From assembly GCA_031308135.1 (NCBI GenBank), contig JAHLJT010009436.1, positions 157,258,976 to 157,322,975 of the forward strand: a stretch of DNA of 64,000 nucleotides, written 5' to 3'. The stretch's first letter is position 1. Every line of letters begins with the position of its first letter. The notes beneath the pieces are model-generated. The model had not been told where the DNA came from. It made no database searches and saw nothing but the letters and a program-made list of their open reading frames with translations. A program made the translations under genes and the position numbers. The stretch is from Acheta domesticus. Taxonomy: Eukaryota; Arthropoda; Insecta; Orthoptera; Gryllidae. Positions 34,414-44,519 of the stretch are shown piece by piece.

Positions 34414-37400
34414 ATATCGCGACCCTAAAGTAAAAAGGTTCTATCTGCACCGCAGTAAATTTTACAGGAGAGCATTTCAAAGTTTTGTCCCTCTCTAAAA
34501 CAAAAACTATATTATTAAATGTATTGAAACTTTGTCAGTGTACTTGACATCCAAGCACAAAACTGTAGACTGATAATTATTCTAAAAGCATTGTAACTTT
34601 GGTAGAAACCAAGACCCTATTTTTACAGATAAAAGATAGAACCTTTTTATTCTCAATATGCATTTTCAAGTTCGAGCAAAAAGGTTCTATCTTTGTTGGT
34701 AGGAACATTTGACTGGTATATTACTTAAATAATTGGAAATATACATGTAACTGTACCATTTATTAAATTTTAAAGAATTCAAAGAAATGTGCTTACATTT
34801 TAGTAAAAATCTTATTTATAGTGCTCAATTTTAATTTCATGTCATTACTTAGACTTAGCCAACTAGAAGTGGAAAAAAGTAACCTATTGTAAATTACTGA
34901 ATTACATTTAAATTTGAAATGATATATTCCAAACATATTAAAGTAAAATGTCGCGTAGCTATAATATTATTTTTGTTTTTTTTTGGCAATTTTTGAAGTA
35001 GGTTTGATCCAGAATTGGCATCCATTTCAACATGTATGCTAAATCGGCTACCTTTTCCTTATTTAAAAACTTCTCTTTCGCCACTTACGTTTGCACAGGC
35101 GGATAGATGGAAGAAGAACTTTTCGCCACCCATCTTGTAGATACGTATGGTCGCACATTTACGGTGGAAAATTGGGAATCAGAATGTTTAATTTTATGCT
35201 CTACTTCAGCTAGTCTTTGAGTGAATTTTATTTGCGAAACTTGAAAGGTATTTATTAAAATGAAGGTGTTTGCTGCTTTTATGGAAATCCTTAAAATGCA
35301 TTGTTTGCATCTGAATAACATTAAGTGGCTTTTTTCTACTTACTGCCAAATGTATCCGCATGAAAGAAATCGGTGAGCAGAATTCACTAGCTCTCAGTGC
35401 TTTCTCTATCTGGGAATGAACATTGTGTACTTCCTGAATACACAAGTGACCAGCAGTAGAGTATTTCATAACTATGGCATCGATTTGTGTTTTTATAGAA
35501 AGTCCTTCATTGCCAGATACATCATCTGATTCTTGTTATGGGGTACACAGCTGTCGCTCCTCATTATAATGTTTTACCTTAGGTGAGTTTTGAATTATTT
35601 TTTCCAAAATTTGGGAAACGGCATTTGCAATGTCATTTCCAGAATGGCCTGTGTCAATTTCTGTCCAAATATACGTCTTTGGTTGGGAAAAATATGAACT
35701 GTCATGTTGAATAAATTTAATTTTCTCCTATAGAAGAAAATACTTGTTTGCTCTAGGAATTCCTGTCACATTTTCTAAATCAAAGGACACTACAATTGTA
35801 TGTTCATCTTTGATCTTATGATCTTCCTCTCTTTCCTTTCTCCTTTTATCATTGTTATCTACGTTTTCAGTGTATTTTAATTTTAAATCATTAGAAATAT
35901 TATTTTCCAATTCATTAATTCTGTATTCCTCACACAGATCACATCTATCCGGCTTTTGCAGAAAGAAATCCAAATTAAATTCATTAAAAATCTTCCGATA
36001 TATAATTTTACAAATTGACATCTCTCGTTTACATAACATTCCTTGTAGAGGTACGCTTTCGTGATATTAAGTTGGAGGCGAAGCACTCCTTAGTAGTACT
36101 AGCTCTACAAGAGTGACTCTGTTTTAGGGAAAGATTTAATGTGTGCCCTCACTGTCTTTCACGTCTTTTGGTATTTTATCCTTAGTTTTACTACCTCGAT
36201 CGTCCAATTTTGGTGTTCCTGCTATTTTATCTTTGTGTAAATTTGCATTATATATCATCTTCTGGCTTATAGAAAATGTGTTGAGGTAGAACTTCTTACA
36301 CACAATAATTTCTTTATTTGAAACATAAAACTTTTAAACGAATGTATTCTTCTTTCGAAGGTTTAGAATATTTTCTGTTGGGTTTCTTTTTTTCTGGAAA
36401 GGATCTGATGTCCTCAGTATGTTGCTGACCTTTTCAGAATGAGTTTCCAATTTGTAAAACGAAATAAATAATCTCTCTTGCTCTTCTGGAGTGACATTTA
36501 GAGTGCAGTTGTGACGACAAAAATTTCCACAATTTGTAGTATTGTTAAATTGTTAAGCTTGATGACCTTGCCTCTGTAATTTAAATATTCTAAGCAAGCT
36601 TGATGTTTCTTCGACCCTTGCACTTTTTTCCAATCCTTATTACACGATGTCACCAGATTGCGAAAACTTACAGACACAACACAGCGAGATATTGAGTTCT
36701 TAAAACGGATTGGGTCTACTAGATACATGCGCTCTTAACGAAGGGTTAACATTTACGTATTAACCGAAAAGAAGTAAAATCGTAATAATCCGGGTTGTAA
36801 ACAGGATTCACAGATAACCAATTTTATAATATTATATCAACATGTGAAGTGGAGTACAAATAGTTTGTCGCATAACCTATAAATTCGTTGATTTAGCAAG
36901 CCATTCACTCAGGCGTCGTAAGGAATATTCAAATGCCCATTTTTGCCTAACTATTATAAATTCTGAATGGTTACCAATTAAACCCGATAAAGAATAAATA
37001 GTTCGATATTTATAAAAATATGTTTACCTTCTTACAGAACTATTTTGCTTTAACACACACAGTGCTTACAGCACTGTTTTGCCTCGGTGTCTCGTCTTCT
37101 TCAGTACTGCTTGCCGCATTAGGATCGTATTCAGAACAAGAATGCTCAAAAATAGCATCTTCAATTTCACTTTCACACAACATTGCAATTAAATCTGCTT
37201 CTCAAAAGATCTTACAATACCTGGACATTTTGCGCAGCCAACAAGATAATGACCACATACATATAAACAGATTGGTTTGCGCGGTGAAGCAGATAGAACC
37301 TTTTTTTTTTTCGAATTTGAACACACGTTTTGGAGATAGAACTATTTTACCTTATCTGTATCTCAGAAACTAAGCTTCGTAGATCAATGTAACTTAGAGG

Positions 37401-37496
37401 TTATGTAAATCTCATCACTACCATTACAGATATCACATAAAGTCATTTTTTGGAAAAAATGTTAGATAGAACTTTTTTACTTTAAGATCGCGATAT
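34414..37496 (-). mobile_element. DNA transposon with TIRs and subterminal repeats, 3.1 kb
   Basis: Left end ATATCGCGACCCTAAAG, then TAAAAAGGTTCTATCT. The right end is its near reverse complement (34-bp inverted repeats, last base 37496). It splits a Repeat A copy, so the empty site can be inferred. The exact duplication is ambiguous (TA to ATAT) because the ends begin with TCGCGA. The motif AGATAGAACCTTTTT or its complement occurs six times within ~280 bp of the two ends: 34432, 34634, 34678, 37291, 37334 and 37464. A broken transposase lies on the minus strand. Confidence 0.85.
35085..37260 (-). pseudogene. Transposase pseudogene of the 34414-37496 element
   Basis: Read on the minus strand: an N-terminal MSRYCKIF followed by an in-frame stop, then IEDAIFEHSCSEYDPNAASS (about 37150); KKHQACLEYLNYRGKVIKL (about 36620) and a Cys/His-rich C-x3-C region near 36520; CDLCEEYRINE and VVSFDLENVTGIPRANKYFL (about 35730-35950); IWTEIDTGHSGND (about 35650); STAGHLCIQEVHNVHSQIEK (about 35430). 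Stops and frameshifts separate them. I know this layout from a widespread, poorly classified metazoan transposase family whose members are usually annotated only as uncharacterised proteins. Non-functional here. Confidence 0.7.
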
Positions 37497-37800
37497 ACTC
37501 TATAAGATGACATAAACGCCACATTGCTCCATTCCTTGGTTTTCCTCAAAAATTACAAAAATGTAATATTTTTTACTTGTCTCTCACGTCGTTAATATTT
37601 ACATTAGCGGTGATTTATTCATATTATTCCCTTAACGAGTACACGAGCTTCAAATGATGTCGTATAGTTTCTCAGATATTCGAAAATTTTCTGTGAAAAT
37701 AAGCTCAAATTTCCACGTTTTCAGAAACGCTCATACTTTTCTCAGAAACGGTTCTAAATTTTTTTCTTCCAACTTTTTACACAGATAGTGCTAAATACCT
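37497..37800 (+). repeat. Repeat A fragment, right of transposon insertion
   Basis: ACTCTATAAGATGACATAAA continues the block cut at 34413, then TTTACTTGTCTCTCACGTCG and GTGAAAATAAGCTCAAATTT, as in the other copies. Confidence 0.75.
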
Positions 37801-38671
37801 GTTTAAGATTACTACACTTCGGAATTTTAGACATAAAAAAGTGATGATTTAGGCACCCAAAATATAGGTTATAAAATTAGGCACTAACAGGGATGAAAAT
37901 TAAAGTTTTAGGCACTTAAAATAGGTTACAAAATGACCAACGGGCAAAAAATAGATATGAAAAAGTTACATTTCTGGCATCTAAAACTGGTTACCGGATT
38001 AAATTAGGCAATTTTTATTATGCACGAAAGTCGCGTATTTTTACATTTATGAGAGACTACAAGCATAATTATTTTATTCACTTTCATAATTAGCAGTATA
38101 GTATATAATCAATTTTCTACCGTAAAGCTGTTTTATCTGTTAAAATCATTTTGAATGCTGAAAATGAACTTTTCACCGACATATTTACAAGAGCAAAGTT
38201 AGTCACACTTCTCATGCTCACTTCTTCAACCCCCCCCCCAAAAAAAGACTTGTACTATACCCATTTAATCATTGGCCCGTATTTTGTAATCTTCACCTAT
38301 CCGAGTGGCGGATTTTGCCTGCCCTCTGCCTGGACTTCGCAGACGACGCCCTGCGGCGAAAAGCCACAACCTGCCAACGGCGCAGCTCCGCCAGGAAAGG
38401 GTGCAATTCTAAGGAAGTGCGTGCTGATCGGAAACGAGCGTGAAACATCTGACTTGGATGGCTCTTTGTGTTCGGTGTTTTGGGTGACAGATTTCGGTGC
38501 TTTGTCGATTGCGTATTCGATCACATAATATTTCCATTTCAGTAAATTCAGGAAAAGATTTTTTTTTAAATTCATATCTAAATTATGATCGTTCTTGAAA
38601 ATTACTCGTTTTAAGCAAAAACATTTTTAAAAAGGCATTAACCGACATTTTAGGCACTATTAGACGCTTTC
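37801..38671. other. Unclassified module between two Repeat A copies
   Basis: Contains many (T)TAGGCAC/TAGGCA motifs (e.g. 37850, 37885, 37911, 38006, 38651), a poly-C then poly-A run near 38230, and a GC-rich core at 38300-38480 with a 125-codon open frame starting 38151 that resembles nothing I know. Possibly a nonautonomous transposon with repeated terminal motifs. Confidence 0.4.
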
Positions 38672-40290
38672 AGATCTATTTTTACTTTCCGTATACTATA
38701 CGTATACGGGGAATACTATACATATACGGCGCTATCCTATACGTACGTACGTACGTATAGTATAGGGAAAGTAATGTAACGCTGCGCGAAAAAACGGTGG
38801 ATTTTCGGCAGAAAAACTCTTACAGGCCCCTGGTAACGAAAAAATGGATACATCCAGTTGCTAAATTAAGAAAAAAATCTCCTAACACGTTGTGCAGCCA
38901 TAATCCCTATTTTGTGGGTCTTTGATACCGAAAAACCAATTAAAAGCAAAACATCCGTCCGTCCGTCCGTGAACAACGCTAGCAACTAAAACGTTCAGCC
39001 GATTTTCTCCAAAATTGATACTCCCCGATCGATCTGAATGATCTCGCGGCCCCTTGAATTTGAAACGGATATTTTAATTTTGGAGGGTACTTTATATGAA
39101 GCCCCTGGGACATTTTCAAAAAAATGGCGCCAACAATTTTGACTAAATTTTGTTGTTGGATGGTCTGAAGGACATTTAAGAGAATGGCGTAGGTCTCACG
39201 TCGGTTGAAAACTCTGAATTTACCAAAATTGCAAAAGTTTGAGTTCTTGTCGGCGTCTTCCTTCGACTATAAAATTGCAAATAGAGATTTTTCCTCCAAA
39301 TAAAATATCTTCTCCAAAGTGAGTTCTTTCATTAAGGTCATGTACATTTTTTTGAAAATTTTAGTAGTTTTTGCACAATATCGCCGGCAATATGTGCAAT
39401 TTAAAAAAATACCAAAACAAGATTTTCTCAAAAACGGCTCAAACTTTTTTTTAACATTTGGTAGGGATAGTACTAAATGTGTTCTACGAGATGACATAAA
39501 CGCCTTATTCATGACATAAACGCCCCTATTTCTTTTGATTTTACAAAAATTGCAAAAATGTAATTTTTTTGACGTGTTCCTCACGCCGTGAATATTTACA
39601 TTGGCGGCAATTTGTTCACAATATTGTATTTACGAGTACATGTGCTTTAAATAATGTCAAATAAAGTTTCTCAAGAACTCAGCCGTTTTCTGTGAAAACT
39701 AGCTCAAAATTCCGCATTTTCAGAAACGCTCAAACGCCATTTTCTGAGAAATAGCTCAAATTTTTTCTTCAAACTTTTCGAACGGATAGTGCTAATTACG
39801 CTCTTTAATATGACGTAAAGATCAATGAGGTATTTTTTAATTTTTGCAAAAATTACACAAATATTGTTTTGAAATATCTCTAATATGGATTATACCAGCA
39901 ATTTGTAAACACTATTGTATTTGCGAGTTAACGAGCTTCAAATGAAGTTTTTCGAAAACTCAAAATTTTTCTGTGAAAAAGAGCTTCAAATTTCGCATTT
40001 TTAGTACCACTTAAAAGCCATTTTCTTTAAAACGGCTCCAAAGTTTTTAAAGAATATTGCCATTTTGGACGAGGTTTTAGTGTTCTTTAATATTCTAAAA
40101 TTAATACTTCCGTTCTACCATTAGGAAACGAAAAAATTACGAAAATGTAAAAAAAAAAGTACTTTGGGCGGCGATAGACGGCAGCTGGCACGAGTATGTG
40201 GCAATTCAAAATAGCTAGCCCAAGCCCAAGGAAATAGAAAACTAATAGGGAAAGTCTGTGATTCTGTAGCACTAGTTTTCTATAAAAATG
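38672..40290 (+). repeat. Repeat A, near-full-length copy 3
   Basis: Begins TTTTTACTTTCCGTATACTA with an expanded ACGTACGTACGTACGT palindrome at 38741-38756. It carries CCGTCCGTCCGTCCGTG, the AACGCTAGC block and the CTCAAAAACGGCTC blocks, and ends near GGGAAAGTCTGTGATTCTG at 40250, as copy 1 does. Confidence 0.8.
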
Positions 40291-41569
40291 TTTTCAAAAA
40301 ATTTATACAAATTCACCTAGTTGATAAAACTTCCAGGAGTTTTAGATAGTGCTACTGATGAAATGTATACATTTTCATTTGCTCTTGAATGCTCCAACCG
40401 GCAAATGTCTGGGATTTGATTTACGACCTGACGGGCTGATTTTGCAACCATGCTTTTTACATATTTCCATGTCTTAAATAATATGTTTTAATATTATATC
40501 ATTTACGACACGGATATTTATAAAATACATAATAGTCAAAATTGATTAAAAAAATAATAGAAAATGTTATAGTAGTAGTATATTAGTTGTATAACTTCGT
40601 ATTGTTGGAAATCTTTATTATACATCGAATAATATTTTTATTCAAAATAAAATGTTTTGTCATAAAATACACGTGTATATACAAACTAACAATATTTTAG
40701 TCATCATCACTATCTTAATGTTCAATATTTCCATCAATAAAAATCCTAGATAAAATTGCAGCGGGCCTGACAATACGCGGCAAGTACCTTGCATGAGACA
40801 AGTAGTAAATAAGTCGTAACGTGAGAACAGCAACCAATGGTTCTCAAAGCATTTGTGCAATCACATGTATACTGCAGAATAATGTCAATACTGGGTGAAT
40901 CCGCCTTGTATTCAACGTATACTTTGTACTGCTTTCAATTGACGTGTCGCGACTGGATGTTATTCAATTCACTTTCAACACACTTTTTCCAGATTTATAG
41001 TTAAGATTAATCGCATCATTATCGCCCATAATTTCAGCAAAGTAAGACACCAATTGCGTTAGCTAGTACGTTCCCGTGAAGAAAATGACTAATTACACAG
41101 GGCTGCGACGATTGGCCGCTTTTGATAAAAATGGGTGAATGTGAATCAGTTTTCCATCTTGATTACATATATAATTTTAGCTTTTCTCAATGACGTAGTT
41201 CTTGCAAAATTTTGGGGTTTTCGTTTTTAAATTAGCACGCCCTATGTCATTCTAAACGCAGGGTTGCGACAATTCGCTGCTTTGAATTAAAAGCATGGTA
41301 ACGAGTCGGTGTTGCAACATGATTAAATATTTGGGTTCGCTTTCTTCACATCGCTCACAGTTTGTCCAAAATTTACGATTGATAGAATGTCAAATGAACT
41401 TTAGCAATGTATTACAATAACTAGACCCGCATTGGACCTGACATTCCTACACCAAATTCACCACATGGCCTCCCATCTACCTCATCTTCAGATTATAAAA
41501 ATGAATTCGTTGAACACGAATTTTCGAAAATTAAATTCTATCTCATAATCGTTTTCTTCGTGTCTGCAG
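40291..41569 (+). other. ANKDD1A-like intron, no feature
   Basis: AT-rich sequence leading to the second death-domain exon. I see nothing recognisable. Confidence 0.4.
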
Positions 41570-41698
41570 GTCCGTCCAGCTATAAAGAACATGGTTTTCG
41601 AATGATGCTGATTTGGGCTCACAGCCTTCCTCCGCAAATCAATCCAATGAAGGAACTTTGCGACAGTCTCATAGCTATCGGCAAGAAATCGGTGGCTG
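41570..41698 (+). CDS. ANKDD1A: ANKDD1A-like protein, death domain exon 2
   Basis: Acceptor TGTCTGCAG precedes 41570 and donor GTACGT begins at 41699. It is 129 bp, phase 1 in and phase 1 out; the split Gly codon joins exon 33441-33639 exactly. It reads GPSSYKEHGFRMMLIWAHSL, then PPQINPMKELCDSLIAIGKK and SVA: the last helices of the death domain. The SY.EHG.RM.LIW.H block and the L..IG.....A ending are specific to ANKDD1-type death domains. Frame intact. The preceding intron is about 7.9 kb and holds Repeat A copies and the 3.1-kb transposon. Confidence 0.9.
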
Positions 41699-41778
41699 GT
41701 ACGTAAATTCATGTTTCTTGAACCATATTTTTTTCTTGGACGAAAAATACGAGAAACCAACTTTGACTTCTGTTGCAG

Positions 41779-41858
41779 AGAACATTCGCAAGAAAATGGA
41801 AGACGATGAACATGGGAACAAGGGAAAGCGGAAATGTCATACTTGCAGTGTTACATAA
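41779..41858 (+). CDS. ANKDD1A: ANKDD1A-like protein, last exon and stop
   Basis: Acceptor CTGTTGCAG precedes 41779. Phase 1 entry completes a Glu codon, followed by NIRKKMEDDEHGN, a polybasic KGKRK, then CHTCSVT and TAA at 41856-41858. The ENIRKKM stretch continues the death-domain tail of the family. The last four residues form a CaaX-like box (Cys, two residues of which the second is Val, then Thr), with another Cys three residues before it and lysines and arginines upstream. This layout is used for farnesylated membrane anchors. Confidence 0.88.
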
Positions 41859-42187
41859 GGACATTTTTCCAACAATAACCTACAACTGAGGCTGTTGTTC
41901 TATTGGCCTTAAATAGATGGCCTTCTGTTGTGCAATTACATTCACTGTAAATGGCCCACGTGTGATGCAATGGATACTAAGTGCTCAAGTATTTAAATCA
42001 TGGATATTAAAATACTTTAATGATGTAAAGTCTGCTTAAAACTTGAAAGAGCCACATACCTACCCAGTTTAAATATTTGTGAGCATAGCTTTCTAAATGT
42101 AATTGCTTCTCAGAACACAGGAATGACTACACTTCCAAGCTTCATCCTCAACACAGGACTGATCCCATCATGTGAATAACTGGTGGT

Positions 42188-42255
42188 AATAAACAAATTT
42201 TTAAATTTTTATTGTTAAAGAGTCCGTACAAAAGTGATAATTTCTCTCCAATAAA
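42188..42255 (+). terminator. Polyadenylation signals of ANKDD1A-like gene
   Basis: AATAAA occurs at 42188-42193 and again at 42250-42255, about 330-400 bp after the stop. This gives a short 3' UTR ending near 42.2-42.3 kb. Confidence 0.55.
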
Positions 42256-42826
42256 GTTTTCTACGTAATTGAACCACACTTAATTCAACCTTTATGTTCA
42301 TTCACAAATTACCTAATCAGCCTTCTACACTTAACTTCAACCATATTAAACATTCCATCTTTCCTAAAAAAAAGTTCATGGAATCATGTAGGGTGGTCTC
42401 ATTTGACCATAGTATGTTACAACAAAAAAAAAGTACAAATCAAATCTTATTGGTTCTCCCCAAGATTTACTTCAAATTCTTTAAAAAAAAAACAATTTTA
42501 ACAATTATTTCCAAAGCATTCTCATAGCACAATCTTCATGTGAACTTTACTGTCGCCACTTTCTTTTTTTTTTGTTTACAAAACATCCATGTTTATTCCT
42601 TCCGATATGAATAAGGCAGATGCCTGGAGTCATGCTTATCTCTTGCCAGTCTCATACTCCTTGGTGGTCCTAAAAGGAAGACAATTGCTAGATATTTGTA
42701 AAACAAAAGAAAAAAATACTTTTTCCACACCCTGGAAGACTTTCACATTCCTCCATATATACATCCATTTACCATTCCATTCAATCCTTCCTTCCCTCCA
42801 TACAAAACATACATCTTAATACTATA

Positions 42827-42859
<33 letters not shown>

Positions 42860-44340
42860 AAATAAAATAAATGAAACACCCAAGAGACATTTGCTACTAT
42901 GGATAACAAGAAAACGTACTTCAGAATAAATAATTGCATGTATGTACACTCATTTCTTTCACAATTTTTAGCTTAAAATGAACAAGGAAATGGATGTTCA
43001 CAGGAATTTGTTATTTATCAATAATCAAGTTTAAAGAAAGGAATTACTGTATTTAATACACAAAAACCAGTTCAATTACAAAACAAGCTATACAATGGAT
43101 ATTTATTCAGTGCAAGTTTATGAGCAGTACAAAATACAGCACAACAGACAACATTCAATCTCTGATAATGGTATTTATTCCATTAGAACTTTCTAAGATA
43201 ATGACAAAATAACAAAAAGTGGATTCAACCCTTTATATATGAAGTTGAAGTCTGTAAATTCATTTGAATTATTGTTAAAGACAGGTGGCATTGCAATTCA
43301 TACAATAAAATATATAAAAACTTTACAGATGACATAAATGTGAGAAAAATGGGTCTATTCTGAATCTATAGCCAAACTGACCCAACAGCCCTCTGGAGCA
43401 GATCATACAACAGCAAAAATATACCCCATCAATTGCATGAATATCTGAACAGTAAGATTTAAACCATATATGTATGAAACATCCACAACAGTCAATATGG
43501 AGACTATCATTGGTAATGGATCTGCCTATACATGGGGGGCAAAAGAAATTGCAAACAGACCAACACTTACTACAGTAGAGGAAGATGAAAAAAGTGTTGG
43601 GTGAAACACTGACTACTGAACATCAGCCTTTTTGCCGAAAGGCACTATAAAGGGACAGCAACAATGGAAGGAATGTCTTTTCCATTAATGTTTTGTGCAC
43701 AAATGTAAATACTAAACGTTCAATTTATCTGGACCATACAGAACAAACAAAATTGAGGATTATCTATCGTGCATCTTGCAATAAAATGCCACTTACCCAT
43801 TCAGGTTAAGAACATTATTTTTGTAATAAAAAAGTGAAATAATGGTTAACAATCTTCAAACAAAACAAAGATCAAATTAAAACCTCTCTCAATCTGGAAG
43901 ATTTGACGGTCAAATTCAATTGAACTAAGAAAACAGCGCACATCACTCATGGAAAAAATTAATTTCTCCGGTTTGCACATTACAAGAAATAATTCAACTA
44001 AAATAAATGGTGTCTATATAATATCTTTCATACTAATTTTCAGCAAACGACTCCCTATTGTTTCACTTTTTAAAATAACAGTGCACTTTGTTCCATGCAC
44101 CTAGGTATTCTGATGTTAACCCTGGCATTGCTCCAACGCAAACAATGCCTCAGCCAAACACAATACCTATCTTCATTTCATTCAGACACTTTTATGCTGA
44201 TCTGATTCAGTCCTTTACTTAACAAAGCTTTCACAGCAAAAAGATATCTTCACAAAATGAACCAAAACTGAAGACACTACAAATCTTCTCATCAATGTCT
44301 GTGGCAAGCTGCAACTCTCTCTGTACACGCTGGGCACAAC
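42208..44340 (-). other. Probable 3' UTR of the Hrb27C-like gene
   Basis: Transposon-poor AT-rich DNA downstream of the minus-strand stop. Minus-strand AATAAA signals lie at 43174-43179, 43102-43107, 42592-42597 and 42208-42213. The last would overlap the end of the convergent ANKDD1A-like gene. Includes a (TG)n(TA)n microsatellite at 42827-42860. Confidence 0.45.
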
Positions 44341-44519
44341 TTACATGCGTCTGTAGGGATGAAAGCTTGGAGCCTGGTTTGGTGCAGAGTAGTTGCCCCC
44401 TCGCTGGGGCCCAGGGCCCCCTGTGTAGTTTCCTGTGGCTGCGCCGTCACCTTGCCCTGTGTTAGCACAAGCGGGAGAGTTGCTCTTGAGCCCCTTCTTG
44501 CGGGATAGTGTTGGGGAAC
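44341..44519 (-). CDS. Hrb27C: Hrb27C/DAZAP1-like RNA-binding protein, last exon
   Basis: This gene encodes an hnRNP of the DAZAP1 / Hrb27C (hrp48) type. Such proteins have two N-terminal RRM domains and a low-complexity tail and act in splicing, mRNA localisation and translation. Acceptor CTTCCTCCAG (minus strand) precedes the exon at 44519, and TAA is at 44341-44343. Two bases complete a Gly codon, then SPTLSRKKGLKSNSPACANT, GQGDGAATGNYTGGPGPQRG and GNYSAPNQAPSFHPYRRM. FHPYRR is the characteristic C-terminal end of DAZAP1-type proteins; here one Met follows before the stop. Phase agrees with exon 48054-48144. RRMs are outside the window. Confidence 0.8.

Noticed and set aside
38151..38528. 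125-codon frame in the TAGGCAC module
   Set aside because: Starts in AT-rich DNA, crosses a poly-C/poly-A run and resembles no known protein.
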